The position numbers and the translations under genes are program-made. Shown here one piece after another: positions 46,106-55,832 of a stretch of 64,000 nucleotides of DNA (the stretch's first letter is position 1; each line of letters begins with the position of its first letter). Source of the DNA: Methanobrevibacter ruminantium (lineage in GTDB: Archaea; Methanobacteriota; Methanobacteria; Methanobacteriales; Methanobacteriaceae); assembly GCF_016294135.1 (NCBI RefSeq), contig NZ_JAEDCO010000003.1, positions 31,003 through 95,002 on the forward strand, in the 5' to 3' direction. The notes beneath the pieces were generated by a model. It ran no database searches, was not told where the DNA came from, and was given only the letters and a program-made list of their open reading frames with translations.

Positions 46106-47092
46106 ATGTTTGGCACTTCAAGTATTCAGGAAAGAAGGAGATACTACAGGGAGGAATGGTCTGAAAAGGACATCCCTGACTTTATCGCAGAGGGAATCAC
46201 TAAAAGGGAATTCGGTTTTGACCATTTAGGGCATGGTCCTAATGACAGGTATAAGGTATTTTTCGGCACAAGGCCTTTAAAACGATTTTTAAGAACCAAA
46301 GCCCCTTTTGCAGCATACATTTCTGTAGCATTTTATGCAAATCCAATAAATCGTGGAGGATGGGAAAAGGCAGAGTACATTTTTGACATAGATGCAAAGG
46401 ATTTGCCTATCCGTTCATGCAGTTGCGATGGAGTATGTGAGATTTGCTTAGGTGAAGCTCTTGAGAGAGTAAACATTATGCTAGACACTTTAAAGGGTGA
46501 TTTAGGCATTAAGAACATTCATTTGATTTATTCTGGAAGAGGATTCCACATAAGGATACTAGACCCTGTAATGATGGAAGCGGACAGTGACTTGAGAGGA
46601 GAGGTTTTGAAATATGTTGCTGGCGCTGAAGTTCCAAAATCACAGTATCCGAATCCAAGTGGAAAACCTTATAATTTTGAGCATTTCTCAATCCCAATAG
46701 CTTATCCCGCTATTTTCACTGAAAAAGTGAAATACAACATTCTTCACTTGAAGGGAGATGAAAAGCTTGATGGAATCAACAATAGATTGTTGAAGGACAT
46801 GGTAAAAAATAGGGATTGCCTTTATGAGGATGATTGGGGTTCATTCAAGCAAGCGATTGGTCCAAGAAGGTATAAGGATATGGTAAATGCAATGGCAAGG
46901 GTAAACCTTGCGACAATCGATGCAAAGGTAACCATAGACTTAAAGAGGATCTTAAGACTTCCAAGTTCCCTCCACTCTAAAGTGAGCATGAAATGCGTAG
47001 AGGTAAAGAATCCTGAAACATTTGATCCATTCAAGTCTGCTGTTCCCAAGTTTGTATATGAAAGAAAGGATGAATCCATTGCAGAAAAATAG
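46106..47092 (+). CDS. priS: DNA primase catalytic small subunit
   Basis: Makes RNA/DNA primers. The 328-residue protein has the catalytic aspartates in YIFDIDAKDLP, a Cys-rich zinc knuckle just after (CSCDGVCEICLG), the nucleotide-binding SGRGFHIRI and the late LKRILRLPSSLHSK segment, in the order of the archaeal primase family. The start is ATG 46106 after GGTGA; the TTG at 46088 would put that site inside the protein. Own promoter, TAG stop. Confidence 0.93.
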   Translation: MFGTSSIQERRRYYREEWSEKDIPDFIAEGITKREFGFDHLGHGPNDRYKVFFGTRPLKRFLRTKAPFAAYISVAFYANPINRGGWEKAEYIFDIDAKDLPIRSCSCDGVCEICLGEALERVNIMLDTLKGDLGIKNIHLIYSGRGFHIRILDPVMMEADSDLRGEVLKYVAGAEVPKSQYPNPSGKPYNFEHFSIPIAYPAIFTEKVKYNILHLKGDEKLDGINNRLLKDMVKNRDCLYEDDWGSFKQAIGPRRYKDMVNAMARVNLATIDAKVTIDLKRILRLPSSLHSKVSMKCVEVKNPETFDPFKSAVPKFVYERKDESIAEK

Positions 47093-47242
47093 ATGTTTAA
47101 ATTTCTATTGAAATTTTACTTTTTTTACTAAAAAATAGATATTTTTTTAATAAAAAAATAGATATTTTTAAATCAATCCTAAACAAATATATTATTAAGA
47201 ATTAATTTATTTAATTTATTAATTTCATTAAGGAGGTTCAAT

Positions 47243-47644
47243 ATGTTGAATAAGAAGCTTATAATAGGTTTTATTATTGCATTGATTGCTCTTATAGTGG
47301 TTGGTTTTGTTGCATTGAATTTTGTTCCTCACAATGACATACTTGATTTGAACTTAACAGACAATGCAACTGAAAACATTACTGAAAATCTAACTGAAAA
47401 CTTAACGGTCAACATTACAGATGATGCAGTTAACGGTTCAGAAATTGCAGCTAATGAATCTGCTGTTGTAGATGCAAACAATACAAATGCACGCTCTGAT
47501 GTCGATGAAGGGGATCTGTTGAAAAAGCAAACTTTCACTGTTACAGCAAATGAAACTGGTCAGTATAAAGGAATGGAACCTGGAACCTATGTGCTTTACT
47601 ACACAGAAAACGATGGTCCAATCAAAATCGATAATGTAGGATAA
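47243..47644 (+). CDS. Small exported membrane-anchored protein dense in N-glycosylation sequons
   Basis: A 133-residue protein. After an N-terminal helix (about residues 5-27) that anchors it with the rest outside, residues 36-110 contain ten N-x-S/T sequons (NLT, NAT, NIT, NLT, NLT, NIT, NGS, NES, NNT, NET). A compact C-terminal part (YKGMEPGTYVLYYTENDGPIKI) recalls small beta-rich domains seen in other Methanobrevibacter exported proteins. The density of sequons suggests heavy glycosylation by an AglB-type enzyme. A strong AAGGAGG precedes the ATG. Function unknown. Confidence 0.65.
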   Translation: MLNKKLIIGFIIALIALIVVGFVALNFVPHNDILDLNLTDNATENITENLTENLTVNITDDAVNGSEIAANESAVVDANNTNARSDVDEGDLLKKQTFTVTANETGQYKGMEPGTYVLYYTENDGPIKIDNVG

Positions 47645-48201
47645 TTAAGTTTTTAATTTTTTACTTTTTCTTTTCTTTTTTTTAAATTTTTTTTAATTTT
47701 TAATTTTTCATTCTTTAATATTTTCTAAATAATAACTTTAAAACTTTGATATTTAATTTTTTCTTCATTTTTTAAATAAAGTAATTACAAACCTTTATAA
47801 GTAACAGAAAATAAAATATTGTTGGTGAAATGTAATTGAAAAGCAAAATCATTACTTATTTTAAAATTCATTCTTTTTTAGTTATTTTTTTTAATATCCT
47901 ATTTAATGTCTGAACTAACTAATTAATGATAATTTTTATCATGTCATTAGTTTTTATTCATTTGTTCTTAAAAAAAAGGACACATTTATATGCTATGAAG
48001 TTCATACTATAATTGTCGAAGAAAAATGACTTCAAAATATGGGGGTTGATATCTAGTTTGCAAATCATTTTTCAACATTCACTGTAATTTATTAATGCAC
48101 CATTTATCACCTTAGCTGTTAGATAAACTTACAAAGGGGGAGTGGATGTTGATAATATAAAATTCATTTACTTTTATAATCTAAACTAAAGGGGGTATTT
48201 T
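47645..48201. other. Long intergenic region upstream of VWA gene
   Basis: 557 bases. T-rich terminator (47650-47720), then ATGATAA-TTT-TTATCAT at 47926-47942, a perfect palindrome that could be a metal-regulator-type operator. Several GGGGG-bearing ribosome-site-like sequences occur ahead of very short frames (for example MLII at 48146-48160), so the VWA gene may have a leader with mini-frames. No ordinary gene. Confidence 0.4.
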
Positions 48202-48957
48202 ATGGATAATGAAAGTATAAAAATCAAGATTCAGGATCATGACAAAATTTCCGGTACTGAAAAATTAAACAAAAATCAAAACAATGTAAAAGGGGGAAAT
48301 GATATGGAAAATGAAAACAAAACTGTTGTAAATGACTACAATGATGAAAAACTTGCAAATATTGGAATTGAAGAGGAAATGGATTTATTCTTTATTTTAG
48401 ACAGAAGCGGATCTATGGGGGGCAGTGAAAGGGACACCATTAATGGATTCAATGCTTTCATTGAAAAGCAAGCAGTGAAAAACCAAAACATTCGTGTAAC
48501 CACCATTCTCTTTGATGATGAGTATCAGGTCTTGTACTCCAGAAAACCTATCTCTGAAGTGAAACCACTTACTGAAAAGGAGTACAACGTTAGAGGATGT
48601 ACCGCTTTGCTCGATTCAATTGGAAAAACTGTAAACTCCTATAAAAACAGAGTAGGTTCTGCTATGTGCATCATCACTTCTGATGGATATGAAAACTCTT
48701 CCAGAGAGTTCAATAGGGACCAAATCAGGAGAATTATTGAAAAAAGCGGATGGGAATTCGTATTTATCGGTGCGGATATAGATTCATAGGCTGAGGCATC
48801 ACGTATTGGAATCCGTAAAAGCCGTGTTGCAAATTACAATAAAACTGCTGAAGGACACAAGGAAATGTATGATGCATGCAATATGATTACCGACAGGTAT
48901 TATAGAAAAAGAGACTTGAAAGATAACAACGAAGATTGGAAAGAAAGATTAGATTAA
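48202..48957 (+). pseudogene. VWA-domain protein interrupted by an in-frame TAG
   Basis: The first 195 codons form a von Willebrand factor A domain with an intact metal site: D67-x-S69-x-S71 in DRSGSMGGSE, T134 in GCTALLDS and D161 in TSDGYENS. The TAG at 48787-48789 follows FIGADIDS; the same frame then reads AEASRIGIRKSRVANYNKTAEGHKEMYD... to TAA at 48955, the expected last strand and helix of the domain. The truncated product would lack these. Both the first ATG and an internal ATG (48304) follow a GGGGG ribosome site. The next two genes are close behind. Either a recent nonsense mutation, a sequence error or readthrough. VWA proteins of this kind bind partners through metal; targets unknown. 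Confidence 0.7.
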
Positions 48958-48990
48958 ATCTTTCCATTATTATTTTTTTTAATATTCGAG

Positions 48991-49500
48991 GTGAGATCTC
49001 TGAGTAAAATAACTAACAGAAAGGAAGCCTTAGCCATTAAGGATAAGGTTTTGGAAGTTAAAGAGGAATATCTTAAAGGGGATAAATGCTTTGATGAATT
49101 TGCAAAATTGGAAGAGCTTACATTTGAGGATGACTTCTGCCAATATCTAATTTCCAAGTATGCAAAATTATCCAGATTCTACTTGGATGACAGCGAGGAA
49201 TATGCAAAGGAATATGGTGAGGAAAACCCTTCAATTGTATGCTTTAATGATATTGCTGACTATTTGGATGGAATCGTATCCGGAAACTTTGCAGATGAAG
49301 TCAAGAAGGAATGCATCAGGCAAGGGAGCTGTGTAGAAGTGAATGGCATCAATTTCCAGCCGGTTTCCAAAATAGGTTTGGAAGAGTTCAATGGAGAAAC
49401 CTTGGTTTTCCTATATGATGACAATGATCTTGTTGCAAGGATTCCCTTTTATGATATAACCAGCTATAGGATTAAAGAATTGGAAGAAGATGACTTTTAA
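48991..49500 (+). CDS. Hypothetical protein between VWA and ARPP-1 genes
   Basis: A roughly 167-170-residue acidic soluble protein, predicted helical in the first half and with a beta-rich end; no recognised domain. It starts 33 bases after the end of the VWA frame. GAGGTGA lies at 48988-48994: the GTG inside it could be the start, but normal spacing would favour CTG at 49000. Both neighbours carry in-frame TAG codons while this one is intact. Function unknown. Confidence 0.55.
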   Translation: MRSLSKITNRKEALAIKDKVLEVKEEYLKGDKCFDEFAKLEELTFEDDFCQYLISKYAKLSRFYLDDSEEYAKEYGEENPSIVCFNDIADYLDGIVSGNFADEVKKECIRQGSCVEVNGINFQPVSKIGLEEFNGETLVFLYDDNDLVARIPFYDITSYRIKELEEDDF

Positions 49501-49586
49501 TCTCAATTCCTTTACTCTTATAATAAAACAGAATCATCAATCTTTTTTCATTTATTTAATTATAAAAACAATCGGGATGATATGTG

Positions 49587-50558
49587 ATGAATATTGTAAT
49601 TGATGGTATTATGGTATCTTTAGAGCTATTGAATGCTCAAAGGTATAGGAATATGTAGGTAATTCCAGTAAGTTTAAACCGTAATGGTCATAAGGACTAT
49701 TTGACCTTGAAAAGAGGAATAAGTGCAGGTTTCGTTGAAATAAGTGAATGTGAAGTGTCCACTGTAGGAACTGTTTTACCTAGAAACAAAGCTAATGTGC
49801 CATTAGTCTTGATTGATGGAGATGAGATTGTAGGAGCTAAGCAAAAACGTATTATGAACAGGTCCCTCATAGTTCCACCATTAACAACTATGGAGGTCTC
49901 TGTAAGCTGTACTGAACAGGGAAGATGGCATTATGATAGAACTGGTTATAGGACTCATTTTGACTATTCTGATATTGCAGCAGACTTTTCTACAAGAAGA
50001 AACAAGGCGGAGGATCTATTTGAAAATGATTCTTGCCAATCTACCGTTTGGAACTCCATACATGACCTTGAGAGGAAAACATCTTTTAAATCCAGAACAA
50101 GCGCTTTGCATGACAATTTCATAAACCTTAGGTCTAAACTTGATGAGTATTTGAAACATTTCCATGTGGAATATGGCCAACGCGGTGCCATATTCATTAT
50201 CAATGGAGAAATTAAAGGCTTAGAGTTATTCGCTAACCCTTCAATCTATCATGATTACCATGAAAAGATCTTCAGAAGCTATATCATGGAAGCGATAGTT
50301 GACTACAGGTCAAGTTGTGGTTGTGAAAACTTTTATGGATTCCTAAGAGAAATTTCCTGCAGTGAATTCAGACCATCCAGAAGGGAAAGAATTGGAAGGC
50401 ATCTTCATTTTGCAAATGATTGTGGATTTGGTGCTGCCTTATTTGATGGATGCACTTTGGTTCATTTAAATTATTTCAGTGGTGGCAAATCAAGAACCAT
50501 TAGAAGAAAGACCGGCAGAAGATACGGAAGCTTTAGGGATTTCGTAGACGATTCCTAA
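49587..50558 (+). pseudogene. ARPP-1-like domain protein interrupted by an in-frame TAG
   Basis: From ATG 49587 the frame reads SLELLNAQRYRNM, meets TAG at 49656-49658, then continues VIPVSLNRNGHKDYLTLKRG... to 50558 (323 codons in all). The match across the TAG to the family start (a RNL-x-V-x-PL segment followed by DYLTL) shows the codon is internal. Later motifs are VEISE, VPLVLIDGDEIVGAKQKRIMN and VSVSCTEQGRWHYD, typical of ARPP-1 domain proteins (name and match recalled, not tested), which are often found with ADP-ribosyl-processing and other signalling enzymes. Without readthrough translation might restart downstream and lose the first strand. Confidence 0.65.
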
Positions 50559-50751
50559 ATTAAATTTTTAACTTTCCATCTCTTCTTTTTTCTTTTTTTA
50601 CCTCATTTTTAATTAAATTTTCTATTTTTCAAAATATTTTTCAATAAGTATTTACATAATAAAATACTATAATTATGTATTAAATTATTAACTAAGTTAT
50701 GTATTTAAACTTAAATAATTTTAATATCTTATTGATTTTTAGAGGAATTTT

Positions 50752-52014
50752 ATGAATAAATATGTTGAAAAATGGGTTGAATCCAGCCTAATATTAAAAA
50801 TACTTATTGGATTAATCATTGGGGCAATTTTAGGCCTTGCTGTTCCGCAATATGAAATGATTGGGCTTTTAGGTCAATTGTTTGTAAGCGCTCTTAAAGC
50901 TATTGCTCCATTGCTTGTTTTTGTATTGGTTGCTTCTGCTTTAGCTAAAGCTGGAGAAGGTATAAGAAGCAGATTCAAAACTGTAATTGTCTTGTATATA
51001 TTCTCAACATTCCTATCTGCTATGGTTGCAGTTACCGGCAGTTTCCTATTCCCTGTGTCAATGCATCTTACACAAGCAGGTGAAGTAACTGCTCCTGGAG
51101 ATTTAGGTGAAGTCATAAGCAATATGCTATTGAATATTTTCACTAACCCCTTGCAGTCACTCTCTCAAGGGGATTATCTTGGAATCTTATTTTGGGCAAT
51201 TGTATTCGGTATCTGCTTGAAGCAAGTTGGAAGTCCAACTACAAAGAATGTATTTGAAGACTGTGCAAACGCTACAAGCTTGATTGTAAAAGGAATCATT
51301 CAGTTTGCTCCTATCGGTATTATGTCACTTGTATTCAGTGCAGTGGCGGAAAGCGGTTTAAGCATTTTCATTCAATACGGACAATTGATCTTACTCCTTG
51401 TTGCTTGTATTGCAACAGTTGCATTGATTACAGATCCATTGATTGCAGCATTCGCTTTGAGACGTAATCCTTATCCTCTTGTTATCACTTGCCTTAAGGA
51501 AAGTGGTATCACTGCGTTCTTTACAAGAAGTTCAGCAGCGAACATTCCAGTGAATATGAGACTTTGTGAAAGATTAGGGCTTGACAAGGACTTCTATTCA
51601 ATCAGTATTCCACTTGGAGCTACAATCAACATGGAAGGGGCAGCTATTACAATCACAATCATGACTTTAGCTGTATGTCATACTTTAGGAATTACTGTAG
51701 ACTTGCCTACAACAATTGTTTTATGTATTATATCCACATTGGCTGCAGCAGGATCTTCTGGTGTTGCTGGAGGTTCCTTATTGCTTATTCCAATGGCTTG
51801 TTCATTGTTTGGAATACCTGCAGACATTTCCATGCAAGCTATTGCTGTAGGATTCATCATTGGTGTAATTCAAGACTCTTGTGAAACCGCTCTTAACTCA
51901 AGTGGGGATGCATTGTTCTCTGCAACAGCTGAGTATCATGACAGGGCAAAGGCAGGAGAACCTGTTAATTTCCTAGGTGAATTCGCTAAAGATAAGGAAG
52001 AGGCAACTGCTTAA
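50752..52014 (+). CDS. sstT: Serine/threonine:sodium symporter
   Basis: A 420-residue membrane protein of the dicarboxylate/amino acid:cation symporter (DAACS) family, close to SstT. It imports serine and threonine with sodium. Visible are eight or so helices, hairpin-loop serine-rich segments (TRSSAANIPVN), GATINMEGAAITIT and the AAAGSSGVAGGSLLLIPMACSLFG motif. Length matches SstT. AGAGGAA precedes the ATG. Transcribed alone. Confidence 0.92.
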   Translation: MNKYVEKWVESSLILKILIGLIIGAILGLAVPQYEMIGLLGQLFVSALKAIAPLLVFVLVASALAKAGEGIRSRFKTVIVLYIFSTFLSAMVAVTGSFLFPVSMHLTQAGEVTAPGDLGEVISNMLLNIFTNPLQSLSQGDYLGILFWAIVFGICLKQVGSPTTKNVFEDCANATSLIVKGIIQFAPIGIMSLVFSAVAESGLSIFIQYGQLILLLVACIATVALITDPLIAAFALRRNPYPLVITCLKESGITAFFTRSSAANIPVNMRLCERLGLDKDFYSISIPLGATINMEGAAITITIMTLAVCHTLGITVDLPTTIVLCIISTLAAAGSSGVAGGSLLLIPMACSLFGIPADISMQAIAVGFIIGVIQDSCETALNSSGDALFSATAEYHDRAKAGEPVNFLGEFAKDKEEATA

Positions 52015-52192
52015 TCTTCCTTTTTATTTTTTTACTAATTTTTTTAGCTTATTTTTTTCTATTATTTTTTCTTATTTTTGAAATTCTTTTTTTCATGTTC
52101 TATAAATTATAAAATTATAAAACTAATAAAGATAATAATATAATTATAAAACAATTTTATCGGATTTTACAATTAACTAAAGGAACTAAACA

Positions 52193-53686
52193 ATGAACTA
52201 TGAATCAATTTTAAATGAATTAAGACCAACTCCTGAGGAGATTGAAGCAGTTAATGAAACAACTGAAAAGGTAATTGATTTCATTAATGAACTCTGCGAA
52301 AAAGAAGATATTGATGCTAAAGCAAATGCTGTAGGTTCTGTTGCTAAAAACACTTGGTTAAGAGGTAAATCTGATATAGACATTTTCATTAGTTTTCCTA
52401 TAGATACTGATATGGATTATCTTAAGGAAAATGGATTGGATATTGCATACAAAACCAATGATGCATTGAATGGAAATGCATCAGAGCATTATGCTTCCCA
52501 TCCTTATTTAACATGTGACATAGATGGATTTGAAGTTGATATAGTTCCTTGCTATGCTATTGAAGAAGGCCAATCCATTATTTCTGCTGTTGACAGAACA
52601 ATTTTACATACAAGATATATCCAAAAGCATTTAAGCAAAGAGCAGGAAGATGAGGTTCTTTTGCTAAAGAAGTTTATGGATGCTGTTGGCACATATGGGT
52701 CTGAATTCAAGACAGGTGGTTTTGCAGGTTATTTATGTGAATTGCTTATCTTAAAGTATGGCACTTTTGAAAAAACTTTAAGGGTTGCTCAGAACTGGAA
52801 AAAACATACTGAAATTGATTTGGAAGGTTACGGTACCGCAGGAAATGCTATTTTTAAAGATGATCCTCTTGTTTTCATTGACCCAACAGATAAAAACAGA
52901 AATGTTGGGGCGGCTTTAAGAATGGAAAGGTATGTTGATTTCATTGTTGCTTCAAGAAACTTTTTAGCCATTGTTGATGATAATGAATTGGATGAAAAGA
53001 TAAGGGAAGAAAAGATAATTGAATTCTTCAAGCCTCTTGAAAAGGAGCATTTATCAGACAAGTCCAATGAAGAAATAGCTAAAATCATTATGGAATCTTT
53101 TAAGGATAGACAAACCAAAACATTGATTTTAAAGTTTAAAATTCCTGAAAACATATCTGCTGATGCCCTTCATCCACAACTACTCAAAACTGTCAGTTCC
53201 ATATGTGAAAAGATAGAGATGGAAGAATTTTCTGTATTTAAATATGATTATTGGACAGATGAAGAGAGATTCGTTATTTTTACCATAGAGCTCAATGTAT
53301 TCAAGCAAGGAAAATACTACATACACAAAGGTCCTAAAGTATGGCCTAAGAAAGCTTGTGACAATTTCAAGAAGAAATGGCAGGATGCTTTATATCCTTT
53401 AGATGAATTTATGGTTTTAACAAGGGAAAGAGAGTTTAAGACTGCAAAAGAATTTTTAGAAAAGACCCTTGATGATGATCATATCCATATATTCAAGATT
53501 GGAAAGAACATAAAAGAAGCTATTTGCGATGATGATTGCCAACCTATGGAAATAGATGAATTCCTAAATGGTTTGGACAATCAATTCAATTATGACACTT
53601 CCAATCAAAATAGTGAAGAATTAGCAAGAGATTATTTAAACTCTTTAGATGACTTTTTGAATCCTGGACAGTATATTAAAAGATAA
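52193..53686 (+). CDS. cca: CCA-adding enzyme (archaeal class I)
   Basis: Adds CCA to tRNA 3' ends. The 497-residue class I nucleotidyltransferase has GSVAKNTWLRGKSDIDIFISFP, with the metal-binding aspartates in DIDIF, the third aspartate in the FEVDIVPCY segment, and the long archaeal body and tail domains. AAAGGAA precedes the start. The gene for RNA cyclic phosphodiesterase follows after 14 bases, an arrangement common in archaea. Confidence 0.95.
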   Translation: MNYESILNELRPTPEEIEAVNETTEKVIDFINELCEKEDIDAKANAVGSVAKNTWLRGKSDIDIFISFPIDTDMDYLKENGLDIAYKTNDALNGNASEHYASHPYLTCDIDGFEVDIVPCYAIEEGQSIISAVDRTILHTRYIQKHLSKEQEDEVLLLKKFMDAVGTYGSEFKTGGFAGYLCELLILKYGTFEKTLRVAQNWKKHTEIDLEGYGTAGNAIFKDDPLVFIDPTDKNRNVGAALRMERYVDFIVASRNFLAIVDDNELDEKIREEKIIEFFKPLEKEHLSDKSNEEIAKIIMESFKDRQTKTLILKFKIPENISADALHPQLLKTVSSICEKIEMEEFSVFKYDYWTDEERFVIFTIELNVFKQGKYYIHKGPKVWPKKACDNFKKKWQDALYPLDEFMVLTREREFKTAKEFLEKTLDDDHIHIFKIGKNIKEAICDDDCQPMEIDEFLNGLDNQFNYDTSNQNSEELARDYLNSLDDFLNPGQYIKR

Positions 53687-53700
53687 TTTAGGGTGTTCAT

Positions 53701-54276
53701 ATGAAAACAAGTAAATCTGAAACCATCAGAAGCTTTTTAGCCATTGAACTTGATCAAGAATTGGTGCCTAAGATTCTAGATGTTCAAAAGGAATTTAAGA
53801 AGACAAATGCCAATATAAAATATGTTCCATCAAAGAACATGCATTTTACCTTAAAGTTCTTTGGAAACATTGATTTGGATATGGTTGAGGATATAGCTGA
53901 TGCAGTAAATAAAGTCATAAAAAATTATTCCTCTTTTGATTTGAATATTAAGAAATGTGGCTGTTTCCCAAATAAACATGTAATTAAAGTTCTATGGTTG
54001 GGATTGGATGAAGGCTCTCCAATAATTAATCTTCAAAAGGACCTTGATAAGGAATTTAAAAAATTAGGATTCAAGAAGGAAAAGAACTTCATTTCCCATT
54101 TGACTATCGGAAGAGTGAAAAGTCCTAAGAATAAAAAAGAGATAAGGCAAACAATTGAAAAATTTGAAGATATTGAAATTGGAAATTTCACTGTTTCTAA
54201 AATCTGCTTAAAAAAGAGCACTTTAACCCCTCAAGGACCAATCTATGAGGATATTAAAGTGTTTGAATTGAATTAA
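53701..54276 (+). CDS. thpR: RNA 2',3'-cyclic phosphodiesterase (LigT family)
   Basis: Hydrolyses 2',3'-cyclic phosphates on RNA (and can join tRNA halves weakly in vitro). The 191-residue 2H phosphoesterase has both catalytic HxT motifs, HFTLKFFG and HLTIGRVK, and the final KSTLTPQGPIYE segment. It follows cca closely and is probably on the same transcript, suggesting a tRNA 3'-end role. GGGTG is the ribosome site. Confidence 0.93.
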   Translation: MKTSKSETIRSFLAIELDQELVPKILDVQKEFKKTNANIKYVPSKNMHFTLKFFGNIDLDMVEDIADAVNKVIKNYSSFDLNIKKCGCFPNKHVIKVLWLGLDEGSPIINLQKDLDKEFKKLGFKKEKNFISHLTIGRVKSPKNKKEIRQTIEKFEDIEIGNFTVSKICLKKSTLTPQGPIYEDIKVFELN

Positions 54277-54324
54277 TTTTTTTAATTATTTTTGCTTTTT
54301 TTAATAGGATTCATAAGGAATCCT

Positions 54325-55230
54325 TTATTTTTCCATTAGGAATTTCAAGTATTTGTATGAAACGAATATTACTAAAATCAATGCTATGGCTGCTTGTATA
54401 TAGAATAAATAGTTTAAAATACTAAATCCAAAGAATTTATAGGATTCACCAGTAGCTATTGCACTTATTACAAATGGAAATGTAAATGCTGAAAAGCTTG
54501 GCATGAATTGCAATTTTTCTAAAACCAATAGTCTGATGGCATGATAAATTGCAAAAATATAAAAAATGCATGCGCCAGAATAGATTAAGCTTAAGAAGTT
54601 TCCATTAATGTTCAATGCATTCACGTATCCGACAATAAGGATTGAGAAAAGTGCAGTGTAAATGCAAATGAATGGTTTATTTTTATCCTCTATTGCAGTA
54701 AACTTAATGTATCTGTAAGAGACCAAAATGAGTGTTGGCATCATAAGTATGAAACCTATTCCAAAGAAGATAAACCCATATTCTTGCAAGTCATATGCTG
54801 GAGCTGTAATTGAAGCCATTGTAATTCCAATGTAAACAATCCACCAGGTAGCGAATACGGTTTCAATATCAAATTTATCAATAACATACTTTTTAGTAAA
54901 GATTAGAATTATTGATAAATGGATTATTATTCCTAAAATCCATATTCCAAAAGCAATGCTTTGAGACAATGGCATGAGCAATGGCTTAAGATATGTGCTG
55001 AATAGCATTAGAGCCATTGAAAATGTACCGAATGTACTTAGTGTAATCAGTGTATTCAGTTCATTTATGAAAATGTCAAAGTGAAAGACAAGTTTTAACA
55101 GAACTAAAAATATGATGATTGATCCGATTATAAAAAATATGCTGCTATAATCGGTAAAAATCTTACCTAATGATAGAATTGCTAAAATTAGACCAGTGAT
55201 TGCTAAAGGCAGATTTTTTATCATATTCAT
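54325..55230 (-). CDS. TDT-family (TehA/SLAC1-like) transporter
   Basis: A 301-residue membrane protein with about ten hydrophobic helices arranged as in the tellurite-resistance/dicarboxylate transporter (TDT) family, related to TehA and plant SLAC1. Such proteins move anions or small organic acids. Helix-linking polar segments and the central LPLAITGL start fit. No clear ribosome site is present. Its substrate is unknown. The gene converges on thpR. Confidence 0.75.
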   Translation of the reverse strand: MNMIKNLPLAITGLILAILSLGKIFTDYSSIFFIIGSIIIFLVLLKLVFHFDIFINELNTLITLSTFGTFSMALMLFSTYLKPLLMPLSQSIAFGIWILGIIIHLSIILIFTKKYVIDKFDIETVFATWWIVYIGITMASITAPAYDLQEYGFIFFGIGFILMMPTLILVSYRYIKFTAIEDKNKPFICIYTALFSILIVGYVNALNINGNFLSLIYSGACIFYIFAIYHAIRLLVLEKLQFMPSFSAFTFPFVISAIATGESYKFFGFSILNYLFYIQAAIALILVIFVSYKYLKFLMEK

Positions 55231-55383
55231 AATATTAATTTAAAAAAAGAGTTTAATAAAATTTTTCTTAATAATTTTAAGATAATGAAAATATATTTTT
55301 TTTAAAAAAGTTTTAGAAAATGTTTTAGGAAAAGTCTTAAAAAAAAGATTTAGATAAGTAATGAACTTATCTATAAATGTTAT

Positions 55384-55686
55384 TTATTCATATAAATTTA
55401 CTTCTTCAGCGCTAAGCACTTTAATTTCCATATCCTCAGCTAAATCAGCAGATTCCTTTGAGAATAATTTGAAATGAGTTGAATTCAAATGGTCACTTAA
55501 TGCTTCTACGCTTTCCCACTCTTCAACGAAAGTAAAAGTTCCATCTGTAATTGATCTTAAGCATTTATAACCAATGTTTCCTTCCTCTTTAAGGGTTGCT
55601 TCGACCAATGCCTCTGCTAGAGGAATCAATTTCTCTTCTGCTCCTTCTTTTGGTATAAGTTCTGCCATAACTACAATAAAGCTCAT
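55384..55686 (-). CDS. ABM-domain monooxygenase-like protein (YgiN type)
   Basis: A 100-residue ferredoxin-fold protein of the antibiotic biosynthesis monooxygenase superfamily. The sequence has the usual IPKEGAEEKLIPLAEALVEATLKEEGNIGYKCLRS and TFVFVEEWESVEALSDHLNSTHF segments. In anaerobes such proteins may reduce quinone-like compounds or protect against oxidants; the true substrate is not known. AAGGAGA precedes the start. It lies downstream of npdG on the same strand, separated by about 145 bases. Confidence 0.85.
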   Translation of the reverse strand: MSFIVVMAELIPKEGAEEKLIPLAEALVEATLKEEGNIGYKCLRSITDGTFTFVEEWESVEALSDHLNSTHFKLFSKESADLAEDMEIKVLSAEEVNLYE

Positions 55687-55832
55687 AATTAATCTCCTTA
55701 AATTCTGTATTAAAAAGTTTGTAAAAAAAGTATTTAAATGTTTTGTTAATGATATTAAGGGTTTAAAAAAAGAAAAAGAGTAATTATCCTATAAAAATAG
55801 GGTAATTAATGTTGAGTTTTTATTCAATGGAA

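Noticed and set aside
44054..47092. Replication origin beside the primase genes
   Set aside because: No Cdc6/Orc1 gene and no repeated origin boxes are seen; primase genes alone do not mark an origin.
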